The notes under the pieces were generated by a model. That model did no database searches, was not told the origin of the DNA, and was given only the letters and a program-made list of their open reading frames with translations. 64,000 bases of DNA from Zingiber officinale (lineage: Eukaryota; Streptophyta; Magnoliopsida; Zingiberales; Zingiberaceae): the NCBI RefSeq assembly GCF_018446385.1, contig NW_024589891.1, positions 83,338 to 147,337 on the forward strand. Reading direction: 5' to 3'. This document shows, in pieces, positions 11,701-22,404 of this stretch. Position numbers and translations under genes: made by a program. The first letter of the stretch is position 1. Each line of letters starts with the position of its first letter.

Positions 11701-11938
11701 GGAGGGTCCGAACTATGAGATATCCTAATTTTTTGATTTGAATTGAATAATATGACTTTTAATATATTAAATTGAAATTCATTTAGAGATTTATAATGGT
11801 TGTCGGATATGCCACATAACGACTCAATCTTAGGTTAAAAATATATCATTTAAAGTTTTTTTTTTTTTGAAGATTTGGAATAATTTTTATCATTATTTTA
11901 GGGTATTTTTATCTTTTTACATTCTTTTTGCATTGTTA

Positions 11939-12335
11939 GAGCATCCATATTAGTTACCCTATCTAAGAATTTTACCCTAAATTTTAGATAGAGTAGCTAA
12001 AAAGTCTTTGCATCAGCTACCTTATTTATTCCTTAAATTTAGATTTGATGAATAGTGATTATCTAAATTTAGGAAATCAAATCTCTACCCTAAATATATA
12101 ATAATATTTCTTTTCAATCTCTCATCTTTCACTAATTCTCTTTCCTTCTACTCATTCTTTAAATATAATAATAAAAAATAGAAGAAAGAGAAGAAAATAA
12201 TAAGAAATTAAAGATAATGAAAATTTTAGGATAGTTGATATAATGTATAGTGAAAAATGGTTATCTAAATTTAATAAAGTGAGTTGTTTACCTTAAATTT
12301 TAGATATAGTGATAAGGAAACTGATGTGGATATTA
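11939..12335. mobile_element. Tourist-like (PIF/Harbinger) MITE
   Basis: The left end GAGCATCCATATTAGTTACC is mirrored by the right end, which reads ATATCCACATCAGTTTCC on the other strand. The next 25 bases (CCTAAATTTTAGATA-type) also pair. TTA precedes the left end, while the right flank is less clear, so a 3-bp TSD is only probable. Non-coding. Confidence 0.8.
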
Positions 12336-12558
12336 GAATTTTATTGATGTTATGATATAACCTTTTATTTTGAATCGATTTTATTAAGTTAAACTTGGAG
12401 ACGGTATTTTTGTGTGTTGATGATTTTTTTTATCTTCTTTGAAATTCCCCACTAAAAATAAGCCTCCGGATTAATCGCAATTATGTCTTGTGTCAATTCT
12501 ATTATATCAAAAGATTTTTTTTAGATTTGTCAAAATTACTCTCTCTCTATATATATAG

Positions 12559-13405
12559 TGATGTGGTGATAAAAGGGGCATACCAAGGATGAGTCAGAGG
12601 TAGATGTGGAGGTCAAAGTCAAGATGGTCAACCTTAGGAAATTGAAGGGCTTACCAAAGTTGGCCGAGTGGATGCCAACTGCCGATCGGGCTTGAAGGGT
12701 TCGATTGGCTCGACCACTCATTTGAGTAGATCACTCATTCCGGCCGGAATCACTACAGAAAGAACATCAGATGCTCACAACTGTGACCAAGTGAATGCTA
12801 GTCCGATCGGATAGGTCCGATCGGGCAAGAAACAACCTATTGAGTCGAGAGACTACGGAGAAGAACTGCCTTAAGCGACCTGGATGGGAATCCTGGCTGA
12901 GCGGCTCACCCGCTCCGTCAAACAGTGGGACCCCTTCCATATCTCGTTATATCCTTCTGGGAGGTAGTGCCGCTGACAACAGGGCATGATCAATAGACAA
13001 ATCGTACGATAAAAGTTTCTACTGTCATGTCAGAGATTTGCACGTCCTATTAAGGAATGATATCAAAGACACTTTCCTGACATGTCTTTTCATAGGATAG
13101 TTGGGGAAATGTGCACATGCCTTGAGAAGTGTGCACGTCTGCTACTGGAGCACTATATAAAGGAGGTCCGTGTACCGGTGGAGGTATGTGTTATTGGTGC
13201 TTGAACTCTCGTTGCTACTACATTCTTTCACTGTTTTTCTACTATTCCAGTGATTGACTTGAGCGTCGGAGGGCCAACGCCGAGAACCCCTTCCCTGACC
13301 CGACACTGAAGTTTTTTGTGTTGTAGAGCGGAGCAGAATCTTCACACGATCAATCGAGGAGCCACATCCCCAGCCAACTGTCTTTGCCATTTTCGGACAC
13401 AAACA
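12559..13405 (+). repeat. 5' LTR of the Tat-like element
   Basis: Starts TGATGTGGTGATAAAAGG and ends ACACAAACA. It aligns throughout with 18175-19037 and contains a TATA box (TATATAAA, 13154-13161) followed by the shared TGACTTGAGCGTCGGAGGG block. Many substitutions separate the two LTRs, so the insertion is not recent. Confidence 0.9.
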
Positions 13406-13660
13406 TATTGGAGTAATTTGTGGAAACTTAACCTGTATCTGAGATGTGGATATGGAGGACGTTGGACGACTTACGACTGTGACATTAACGAAGCCCAGGT
13501 GGCCAAGATGATACCAGCCCGAGTGAACCAAGATAGTGGAGCAGCAATAGCAGGCGATGGTCAAACGCTAAGCAAATGAACATGTGGCATCACCAGAGGG
13601 ACAACAGGCTGGCTACAGAGACCGAGTGGAAAATATACTTGCTCGGGGGCCAAACAAGAG

Positions 13661-14046
13661 GCGACTGGCGTAACCCCATTCCATCTGGTGTATGGGGGTG
13701 AGGCAGTGGTGCAGGTCAAAGGAGGAATAGAGTTTGATCAGGTGTATCTCTACGATGATGGAAACGCTGATCGGAGGCTCATGGAGTTCTACTTAGTGGA
13801 TGGAAGGTGAGATAAGGTTGCCGTCGGCTCATGGCATACCGGCAGCGCATGAAGCATAGCTACAACCAGAGGGTGATCCCGAGGTTATTCCAGGTCGACA
13901 ACTTGGTATGGAAGAGAGTGAAGCCGATTGGTGATGTTACCAAGCTAGAAGCCCCGTGGGAAGGACCATATAAAGTCATTCAGAAGCTTTGCTCGGGAAC
14001 TTATTATCTACAAGATGAGAATGGGAGAAATCTCGAGTGGCCCTAG
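13661..14046 (+). pseudogene. Integrase C-terminal remnant (Ty3/gypsy, Tat lineage)
   Basis: The frame opens with the integrase signature TPFHLVYGGEAV, has a stop near 13810, then continues as a basic RMKHSYNQRV segment and the C-terminal VWKRV..PWEGPYKV..YYLQD..G block (13831-14046) typical of gypsy integrase tails. The catalytic core and everything upstream in pol are missing. It directly precedes the 50-bp repeat array. Not functional. Confidence 0.85.
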
Positions 14047-14179
14047 AGCGTGAACCATCTCCAGGCCTATAGGGTCGGGTGAGAGGTGCGTGATTGAATT
14101 CTGATACAGTTGTAAGAATGTTTTCTGTAAGTGCAGGGGAATTATGAATGAAAAACTCAAGTGTCTTAGACTCTTACGC

Positions 14180-15130
14180 CGATCGACCAAGTTAAAAGTC
14201 GAGCAGCGACTATAAACTCTTGCGTGTCATTATCAGAAAGCTGAGCAACGACTATAAACCCGAAAGTATATGTCTACTAAAGTCGAGCGACGACTATAAA
14301 CTCGGGAGTCGATGACAACTAAAGTTAAACGACAATTATAAACTCTTGCACGTCATTATCAGAAAGCCAAATGGCGACTATAAATCTGAGAGTTTATGCC
14401 TACTAAAGTCAAGTGATAAATATAAACTCGGGAGTCGACAACAACTAAAGTCGAGCGGCAACTATAAACTCAGGAGTCGACGACAACTAAAGCTGAGCGA
14501 CGACTATAAACCCGAGAGTTTATGCTAACTAAAGCCAAGCGGAGGCTATAAACCCAAGAGTCTACTAAAACTAAAGCCGGGCGGTGATTATAAACCCGAG
14601 AGCCTACGAAAACTAAAGTTGAGCAGCAGCTATAAACCCGAGAGTCTACGAAAACAACAGTCGAGCGGCGGTTATAAACCCGAGAGTCTAACAAAACAAC
14701 AATCAAGTGGCGACTATAAACCCAAGAGTTTACGAAATAATAATCGAGTGGCGACTATAAATCCGAGAGTCTACACCTACTAAAGCCGAGCGGTGGCTAT
14801 AAACTCGAGAGTCTACGCCAACAAAGCTGGGTGGCGGCAATAAACCCGAGAGTCTAAGGCTATTAAAGCTGAGCGGCAACTATAAACTTGAGAGTCTATG
14901 CTACAAAATCGAACGGCGGCTATAAATCCGAGTGTGTCTACGCTAACTAAATCCGAGCGACAGCTATAAACCCGAGAGTCTATGACAACTAAAGTCGAGC
15001 GACGACTATAAACTAGGAATTCAACGATAACTAAAGCCGAACGGCGACTATAAACTCTAGTACAAGAGAGGTATATAGTTAAACGATGACTATAAATCCC
15101 GGTTTAACAACCGAACAATGGTTATAAAAC
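14180..15130. repeat. Tandem array of about 50-bp CTATAAACCCGAGAGTC units
   Basis: Roughly 18 imperfect units, each containing GCGACTATAAAC, CGAGAGTCTA and CTAAAGCCGAGCGG. A smaller related cluster lies at 17815-18080 on the other side of the antisense frame. Such arrays between pol and the 3' LTR are characteristic of Tat elements. Confidence 0.88.
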
Positions 15131-15537
15131 CTAGCAGGCGTCATCGAGACATTCAAATAAAAATGTCAAGTGTCAGGTACTCCTAACCTAACCGGGCGAA
15201 TCATGAGGGGGCGGAGAAGAATCTTCGCAAGAAAGGGTAGGAGATACTCAAGCTGATTGGGCCGAACGTATGTTCTTATCTTCTATAACAGATGGCCGCT
15301 CGGCTGTGCCTCATGGGATTCGAATTATTCCACGTGGTAAGTTAAACATGCTGAATCGCTGAGTTGGTACGTACGAATGAGTACTCTGTAGCTTCAAGGA
15401 TAAAATGCTATATGGAGCCGAATGGGAGGACATCGATGAACGTGCAGAATGGGGAAATGTTGATTCATACTTAATTCTTTTTACAAAATGCTAGAGGAAG
15501 TACTAAAAGAGTTGACAAAGAAACTCAAGAAGAGAAG

Positions 15538-17652
15538 CTACTCCAGATTGACGACAATTTCCTCGGAGAGAGAAACCACATGCTCATCCTTCCGAACGGA
15601 TTCAACAGAGACATTAGCAGGTAGGTAGCTGCCATCATTCAGTTGCTGGACGGTGCCTGCTATGCCGAGATCGAAAAGCCATAGAATCTGATCGAAGAAG
15701 AGATAGTTGAAGTTTTTCGAGCGAAGATACTTGACTCGGAAGTCCTTGAGCCGAGTAGGCTCATCCTCTTGAAACTTGGCCATCTGGGCCTTGGATGCTT
15801 TTAGCTCGGCCTTCAGAGATTGCAGCTCAGCTTCTTGATTGACAATTTTCAATTGCTCCGCCAATCAGCTTGATTGCTCTTGCACCAAAGCCATCTCTGT
15901 TTCTTTGTGTTTTTTCTCCAAGGTCCGAGCCTCCAGATTTTTCTTCCCTAAGTTCTCTATTATCCAGAGTTTTCGGGTGTTTGCTGATCTAACCTTAGAG
16001 TCAAAATCCTTAGCTTGCTTGTTGAGCCGCTCGAGCTGTTGAGCCTCTCGTGCTGTTGAGCCTACTCCTAGCTCTTCTTCTTCTCGGTCGATAATGCCCG
16101 CTCGGAGCCTACCAACTGTTTGGAAGATTGTTCCAAATCCTCCTTTAGCTGAGTGACCTCAACAGTCAGCGTTTCGGCTGCAACTTGGGATGCACTTGTT
16201 CCGCTGGTCAAGGTCCGCAGCTGTTTATTGTCCTGCTCGAGGAACTTCAGCCTTTAATATAGTGCCAAGCTCTCCACCCAGTACTGCAAAAGGTATGAGT
16301 CAAAGTGGCATAGTAAAGGAGAACAACAACTCTTAGAATACATACCATGGTGGATTTCTGTGTGAAGCTATCAGCCAACTCCCCGGGCAGGATGGTCATC
16401 ATCTTGTACTGGGCATTTGCCCAAGTCTGAGTTAGAGGACCCTGAATGTGGATCGTGTGCTCAGGTGTTCAGGGTGTGTTATCATCGGGGGAACACTAGG
16501 TATCCATGGGTAGGTGAATCAGAGCGGAGATATATCAGCAACCGACCAGATCAGAGGGCTCTGAAGTTGCTTGGCCCTTAGACTTAGACTTCGAGGGATG
16601 GATGGTGGAGACTGGGGTCTCTAGACTGGCCGACAGTGGAAAGAGGGAAACTGGCTGTACTAAAAGTGTTCTGGTCGGCAGTTCCAGCACTGATGGAGTC
16701 CGATCGGATGAAGGGGGTGTCGGTAAAATGGTCATCCTCTTGGGGATGGTGGAAGACGAGCTCTCGCTCCGCTCAGAAGAAGACCGGGAAGTAGACACTT
16801 CCATGGGCATAGGAGCCGAGGTTCCCAAATGGGAGGTCCCCTCCAAACGAAGCCTTTTTCTCTCTTGTCGCTAAATCAGTGGCTCATCAGAACTGGCCGA
16901 GTCGGTCGGTTGCGACTAAGAGGGAGCGACCACCGGGGTCATGGTGGACTGCTCAGAAGGGAGGTCGCCAGTGGTAGTGGTTGCACTACTCCCAGCCGCT
17001 CGGCTCGCCTCACCAGTCTGATCTACTGAGCTGTCGACCGATACCAGCCCGCGGTTCTCAGCTTAGCAGCTCCACGAGCATTGATCTCGGTGGTGGAGAG
17101 CTTGCTCTTGTCGTTCAACAGGGACTTCAACATGACTTCGACTATAAAAATGAAAGTAAAATCAGTTAGATTCTAAGGCAACATAGGAAGAAATAGTTTA
17201 CCTAATAAGTCGGGCAGCCGTGATCGAAGGGGACTCAATCCAAAAATATATAAAACGCCTTCATGCAACAACTTATGTATATGATATTTCTGACCGGCAA
17301 GATGAGTAACCACCTCGAGGTAGGTCGACTCCCAACGATACTTGTGCAAAGCGGGAGGCTTCATCAACTCCATCTGCCAGTCGCTCGGGAATGATGACCA
17401 CTCGGGAAGGTGAACAAAAAAATAATACTCATTCCATTACTTGTTGAAAGAAGGCATCTTCTTAAAGAATACAGAGCCCACTCGAGCCTGTAATAGAAAG
17501 GTCCCTGTCTCAGAAAGCTTAGGATAATAAAAATAATGAAAGATACGAGGGATGAGCAGGATACCGTATAGGCAGAATAAGATTACCACCCCACACAGAA
17601 TAAGATTACCGTATGGGTAGAGTGATCGGCAATAATGACTAGAGATTTGCAC
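15538..17652 (-). pseudogene. Antisense accessory reading frame of Tat/Retand element (Transposase_28-like)
   Basis: Minus-strand fragments in one overall order: 17652-17437 and 17373-17173 hold an N-terminal domain with HYFYYPKLSE..GTF and YIFGLSPLRSRLP-type motifs; 16846-16535 is a Ser/Pro-rich linker; 15864-15538 is a coiled-coil-like segment rich in Glu, Lys, Leu and Gln. The first part resembles the plant 'putative gypsy type transposon' domain (Pfam Transposase_28 by recollection), which Tat/Retand elements carry in antisense between pol and the 3' LTR. Stops and frame changes separate the parts. Introns could account for some gaps, but it is more likely decayed. Function unknown. Confidence 0.65.
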
Positions 17653-17814
17653 AGTCTTCTAGAAATTGGACAGACGCCAACAACCATTAAAAGCACTCGT
17701 TCGAGGAAGCGGCGAGAGGTGGAAAAATCGCTAAGTATTGTCGCTAACCATCCCGATCAACAAAAATCTTTGACTAAGAAGTGGTCGAGCGAAGACATTG
17801 CCAACATTCACCAT

Positions 17815-18090
17815 AGCTAAGTGGTGACTCTAAACCCAGGTCAATAATTGATAGCCGAGTGACAGTTTTAAACCCATGGTAGAGAGCAACTTCAACATTC
17901 ACCATAGTCGAGAGGCGACTCTAAACCTATATCAGAAAATGATAGCCGAGTGGTGGCTCTAAATCCGAATAAAGTTGAGTGATGACTATAAAACCTTGAT
18001 CGGAGGAACTCAAAGTTAAGCGGCGACTATAAACTCTTGATTAACGAAGATGTGAGCCGATCGGCGGCTCTAGAACAAAGAATATCCGAT
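17815..18090. repeat. Second cluster of GAGCGGCGACTATAAAC-type repeats
   Basis: Five or six diverged units (GCCGAGTGGTGGCTCTAAA and variants) just upstream of the polypurine tract and 3' LTR, related to the 14180-15130 array. Confidence 0.75.
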
Positions 18091-18174
18091 CGAGTGGGAG
18101 GATCATTGAAGATATTGCTCGTCTAGTCAATCGGACTTACAGTCTTCTTCGATTAGACTTGAGGGGAAGGCTTG

Positions 18175-19037
18175 TGATGCGGTGGTAAAAGAGGCATACT
18201 AAGGATGAGTCAGAGGCGGGAAATACGACCGACGTGGATGTCAAAGTCAAGGTGGTCAACGCTAGGAAACCAACGGACTCACCAAAGTTGGCTGAGCGTG
18301 TGCCAACTACCGATTAGGCCTGAAGGGTTCGATCGGCCCGAACGCCCATTTGAGCAGATCGCTCGTTCCGGCTAGGATCGTTACATAAAGAACATCATAT
18401 GCTCATAATTGTGATTAAGTGAATGCCAATCTGACTAGACCACCTATTCGATCAGTCAAGAAACAACCTACTGAGCCAAGAGACTATGGAGAAGAATAGT
18501 CTTGAGCGACCAAGCGGGGAATCCCGGCCGAACGGCTCACTCGCTCAGCTAATCAATGGGACCCTTTCCATATCTCGTCATATCCTTCTGGGAGGTAGTG
18601 CCACTGACAACAGGGCATGGTCAATAGGTAAATCGTATGAGGGAAGCTTCTACTATCATGTTAGGGATTTGCACGCTCTGTTAAGGAATGATGTCAAAGA
18701 TACTTTCTTGACATGTCTTTTCATAGGATAGTTGGAGAAATGTGTATGCGTCTTGAGAAGCATGCACGCCCGCTATTGGAACACTATATAAAGGGAGGTC
18801 CATGCACCGGTAGAGGTATGCGTTATTGGTGCTTGACCTCTCATTGCTGCTACATTCTTTCATCATTTTTCTACTATTTTAGTGACTGACTTGAGCATCG
18901 GAGGGCCAACACTGGGAACCCCTTCCTTGGCTCGACACTGACGTTCTTTGTTTTGCAAAGAGGAGCGGAGTCTTCATACAATCAACCTAGGAGCCACATC
19001 TCCAGCCATCCGTCTTCACCATTTTCGAATAGGATCA
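18175..19037 (+). repeat. 3' LTR of the Tat-like element
   Basis: 863 bp from TGATGCGGTGG to AGGATCA, with TATA box TATATAAA at 18785-18792, followed by TSD TATAG (19038-19042). Collinear with the 5' LTR at 12559-13405. Confidence 0.9.
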
Positions 19038-19042
19038 TATAG

Positions 19043-20290
19043 CAATTAATATAATGTTAAAACTGTAATTAGATACTTAATCATGGCTTGCTTGTCCAAT
19101 TAAGCTTACAAATTCCACTACTTTGAGTAGCATCTTGTTCACATTGGAGTGTCCCCACGGGATGACCGCGCGGGGGGAGGGGGCATACTTATTAAAATGG
19201 GATAAAAAATTCATTTTCTCCACTCATTAGCTTGGTGGTCAACTATAAGCTGATTCCATAATTTATTTTTATTCATATAACATGTGAACGGATTATGAGG
19301 GAGTCTTGGGAGAACGTAATCATATTTTACTAAAATAATTCTAATTGGAGTTGCCCCACGAGCATAATTGAGAAAATAAGTGAATGAAGGTTTATCACTT
19401 GAGATCGAAAGGTTAAGCCTTGGGGCTGATAGAGTATAAATTCTTAAATCCCTTATAACTCACCTCCATCCACTTGCCTCCTGAGTTACTGTGATTTATT
19501 TTCCTCCTTTGTGTTGGTTCTAGGACAGATTTACCTCCTCCGTATTGATTCTAGGATGAGCTAGTGGAGACGCTAGGTGAGGGCTTCACTTTTTGCCATT
19601 TATTTAAATTGGAGTAGTTCTAAGGCATAGTGATTTCCAAGATGCAGAATCATTTCCTTAGGCATGAGTTTGAGTCGTGAGGTTGACGTTGGTGGAATAT
19701 CCTTCTTCCTGAATTTGTTACTATTTATTTTATCTATCTGTATTTTGTTATGGAACTAATGATACTGAAGTGTTTGAGATAAGTGAAATTCAGTGGTTCA
19801 AATTGGAGTAGTAAAAAGATATTTAAAATTCAAATTGAATAAATATAGAGTAAAAAAATATCAAAATAGTCCCTTATTTAATTGTTTTATTTAAAAAATA
19901 TCCCTCTAATAATACTGTAGCATCTCTAGAAATAAAATTGTTACTCATGACATACTGTTGTATCAAAATATTTTTTTAAAAAATGATTAAAATTATTCTT
20001 AGTCAAAAATCACTAAAACTTAATCAAATTCGCTAATAAACTATTATAAAACTAAACTATTATAAAACTATAATTAGATACTTTGAGGCTTGTTTGTCCG
20101 ATTGATCTTACCAATTCCACAACTTTGAGCACTTGTTTGATCACCAAAGCAGCCCCATCTCCATGAGAGTGAGCATGGCGATGAGCAGGTAGGTGGTAGT
20201 TAAACAAAGGCGGGAAAGAAACTGCCTCAAAATACCCGCCTTCATCTTCAAAACAACTCCACCCACAAATCAACAGATCTCGATCGATCG
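19043..20290. other. Intergenic region upstream of the DOMON gene, with a duplicated block
   Basis: The block at about 19064-19133 (AACTGTAATTAGATACTT... ...CCACTACTTTGAG) recurs at about 20064-20130 with modest divergence, 1 kb apart and in the same orientation. A short imperfect duplication (TTGGTTCTAGGA... / TTGATTCTAGGA...) lies near 19510-19560. The dispersed repeat copy 2 lies at 19811-19960. No gene recognised. Confidence 0.6.
19811..19960. repeat. Dispersed AT-rich repeat, copy 2
   Basis: Counterpart of 11503-11700, with the same ordered blocks AAAAAGATATTTAA, ATCAAAATAGTCCC and AAAAATATCC. Confidence 0.7.
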
Positions 20291-20291
20291 C

Positions 20292-20299
20292 GCTATAAG
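20292..20299 (+). promoter_or_regulatory. Putative TATA box of the DOMON gene
   Basis: GCTATAAG lies 70-80 bases before the chosen start codon. A transcription start about 30 bases downstream would leave a short leader and skip the out-of-frame ATG at 20306. Assigned by position only. Confidence 0.45.
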
Positions 20300-20324
20300 A
20301 ACTCCATGGATTCATCTTCTTCTC

Positions 20325-20346
20325 ATCCAATCCAATCCAATCCAAT
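20325..20346. repeat. ATCCA pentanucleotide microsatellite
   Basis: Four consecutive units of ATCCA in the leader of the DOMON gene. Confidence 0.85.
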
Positions 20347-20369
20347 TCGATTCAATCGAAGGACCAAAA

Positions 20370-20939
20370 ATGGCGTCCCTTTTCAAGCTCATCTCTCTTC
20401 TTTTCCTCGGAGCAGTGATCTCCTCCTCCGTCCCCTGTCACGCGAAGACTTGCTCCGGCTACACCTTCTCCGGCGGCAGATCTTTCAGCTCCTGCACCGA
20501 CCTCCAGCACCTGGGCGCCGCCCTCTACTACAACCACGACGCCTCCGAGAACGCGGTCTCCGTCGCCTTCAAGGCCCCGCAGAGCTCCACCGGCTGGGTC
20601 GCGTGGGGGCTCAACCCGAACAGCACCAAGATGGTCGGCACGCAGGCCGTCGTCGCGTTCCACCACTCCAACGGCAGCCTGGTCGCCTACCCCACGCGGC
20701 TCGACAGCTACGCCCCCTCGATGCAGCCGCAGCCGCCGCTGAGCTTCCCGGTGACCGACGTGTCGGCGGAGTACGTCAAGAAGGAGATGATCATCTTCGC
20801 GACCCTGAGGCTCGCCGGCGGCGCCACCAAGTTCAACCAAGTCTGGCAGGAAGGCAGCACAGTGTCCCACGACGTTCCGCAGGCACACTCCATGGCCGGC
20901 GACAACATCAAATCCTTGGGATCCATTGACTTCCAGTAA
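20370..20939 (+). CDS. Secreted AIR12-like DOMON-domain protein, intronless, lacking a GPI tail
   Basis: A 189-residue protein. Residues 1-25 are a signal peptide (KLISLLFLGAVISSS, then CHA before the cut). The rest is a single DOMON domain with the family motifs C-SGYTFSGGRSFSSC, GWVAWGLNP, KMVGTQAVVAF (Met88) and FNQVWQEG, and an end segment QAHSMAGDN (His173). In AIR12 and cytochrome b561-DOMON proteins a Met and a His in these places bind heme b, so this may be an apoplastic b-type cytochrome in ascorbate/superoxide-linked electron transfer. Sequons are at Asn84 and Asn101. AIR12 proteins are usually about 250 residues, with a Pro/Ser/Gly linker and a GPI-anchor signal; this one stops right after the domain. 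The signal peptide makes 20370 the start, although the frame is open from 20193. Coding GC is high. It could also be a CYBDOM gene that lost its b561 half. Confidence 0.88.
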   Translation: MASLFKLISLLFLGAVISSSVPCHAKTCSGYTFSGGRSFSSCTDLQHLGAALYYNHDASENAVSVAFKAPQSSTGWVAWGLNPNSTKMVGTQAVVAFHHSNGSLVAYPTRLDSYAPSMQPQPPLSFPVTDVSAEYVKKEMIIFATLRLAGGATKFNQVWQEGSTVSHDVPQAHSMAGDNIKSLGSIDFQ

Positions 20940-21063
20940 TTAAGTAAAATCCATGCACGACTAGTTAATTATTACTATACTCGAGCAGAAGCTTTGTGCA
21001 TTGCTTCTGCAACTATAGATATGTGTGAATTACCTCATCATCTTCTACTGCATCATCATCATC

Positions 21064-21069
21064 AATAAA
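21064..21069 (+). terminator. Polyadenylation signal of the DOMON gene
   Basis: AATAAA 125 bases after the stop codon, followed by TATATTTT. Canonical sequence at a usual distance. Confidence 0.6.
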
Positions 21070-21099
21070 ATATATTTTCAGGATACTTAAATAAGTGTT

Positions 21100-21721
21100 C
21101 AAAAAGAGAAGATGGACTTCATAACTGAAGTCTTAAAGTATGTCAATTTGATGGAAATACATCCATAATAATCCGCGATGGAGAAAGTTGGGAAGCCGGA
21201 GAAGCTAGGATATATGGATCGGACTGAAGGATGGAGGAGGATATAGTGATCGACACTCGGGTACCCTCGAATACGTGAGAGTACTTCGGGATCGTATGAT
21301 GCTTGACGCTCAGAACTCGGGTGTGTAAGAGCTTTGGATTGTTTGGTGTTTGACACCACAGGGAGGAGTTCAAGAGATGTTTGGGGATGAGTGGTTAATC
21401 AAATGCATGAAACACACAACAAAAATTATAAACACTTACAACGATTCTTAATCTTGTTCTTCATACTTGTCGTCAGAAGAGTAATTACAAGATCGAACAA
21501 CCTTCTTAGTTCACGAACCAAATTCCTCTCAGTACTGGATGTTCTTCTCTTGTGGAAATCTTCACGTTCAATCTCCTAGCAGCTTCGTTCACTTCACCGC
21601 TCCACTTGGATGCAATTTTCTTAACCACACTATGTGCTGCACGCAGCGGTCGTGTAGTCTCTGCACTATGTGTGGTCTCTACACTATGCGGTAGTCTGCG
21701 CAGTCATAGAAACTGCTAACA
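21100..21721 (-). repeat. LTR-like repeat, candidate 3' LTR of copia RLC-C
   Basis: The right-hand 320 bases (about 21405-21721) align with 27850-28150: CTTGTTCTTCATACTTGTCG.., TCTTGTGGAAATCTTCACG, CAGCTTCGTTCACT and the CACTATGCGGTAGT end. Read on the minus strand, both copies begin at the same point (TGTTAGCAGTTTC here). The left part keeps a similar style but is strongly diverged, so the left boundary is approximate. Confidence 0.5.
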
Positions 21722-22185
21722 TCTGTCACTATGTGCAGCATTTTGCTTGATGACCGCCCAATATTACAATATGACACGTTAAAGTATTATAACATTTTAA
21801 TGATATAAATTTCTTTAGACAAACTCAAAAGATTTTTTTGATTGTCTTTAGTTCTAAAATGTCCTCAATTTTTTCTATATCTATTATGTTAAATTATAAT
21901 AAAAGTAAAGATTTGACTTTTATAATAAATTTTATGTCACTTCCAATTATTAGATATTATCAACATATAATAATAAGATAACAAACTTTTCTTTTTTCCT
22001 TTCTTATATAAAGACAATGATCCTTGATGTGAGGGAAAGAGGAAGACATGTGGATGGAAGGACATTTTAGGATTTTGAGTTGCTATCCCATTTTGAGAGT
22101 TTTGTGGAGGGGAAAATAAGGGGGGATTTCTTTTTCTAGAGAAGAGGAGAGGGGGGAGGGGGATATTAGGAGAGTATGAGGACTC
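21722..22185. other. AT-rich spacer
   Basis: AT-rich sequence followed by a G/A-rich stretch (GAGAAGAGGAGAGGGGGGAGGG near 22138-22160). No gene recognised. Confidence 0.4.
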
Positions 22186-22300
22186 TACCTCTCACATTCT
22201 CTCTCCCTCTCACAATCTCTCTCTCTCTCTCTTTCACTACTCTCTCTCTCCCTCCCATGTTTCTCTCTCCCAGCAATCTCTCTCTCCCTCAGACGTCTCT
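22186..22300. repeat. CT-rich microsatellite
   Basis: Interrupted (CT)n / (CTCTCC)n runs, the longest a pure CT run near 22216-22232. Opens a low-complexity Ser/Leu/Pro frame that is not a gene. Confidence 0.85.
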
Positions 22301-22404
22301 CTTATGGGCTCTCTGTCCTGAGACCTCTCCTTGGAACACTATCTTCCAAGGGATACCACTGACCAAGCTGCCGAGGAGCTATAGATCATGTCGTTGCCAT
22401 CATT

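Larger units (their letters stand above)
12559..19037 (+). mobile_element. Deleted Tat/Retand-type gypsy retrotransposon
   Basis: Two LTRs (12559-13405 and 18175-19037) in direct orientation flank a 4.8-kb interior, and the whole is bracketed by TATAG (12554-12558 and 19038-19042). A purine-rich tract (GAGGGGAAGGCTT) ends just before the 3' LTR. The interior lacks gag, protease, RT and RNase H. It starts near the end of integrase and continues with about 50-bp repeat arrays and an antisense reading frame, the arrangement known for Tat/Retand gypsy elements. It is therefore a non-autonomous deletion derivative. The PBS after the 5' LTR was not recognised. Confidence 0.88.

Noticed and set aside
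20193..20369. N-terminal extension of the DOMON protein by 59 residues
   Set aside because: It would bury the signal peptide, and the ATCCA microsatellite lies in it; the start at 20370 fits the family.
20306..20929. 207-codon plus-strand and 178-codon minus-strand frames over the DOMON gene
   Set aside because: Arg/Pro-rich shadow frames of the GC-rich DOMON coding sequence, with no domain.
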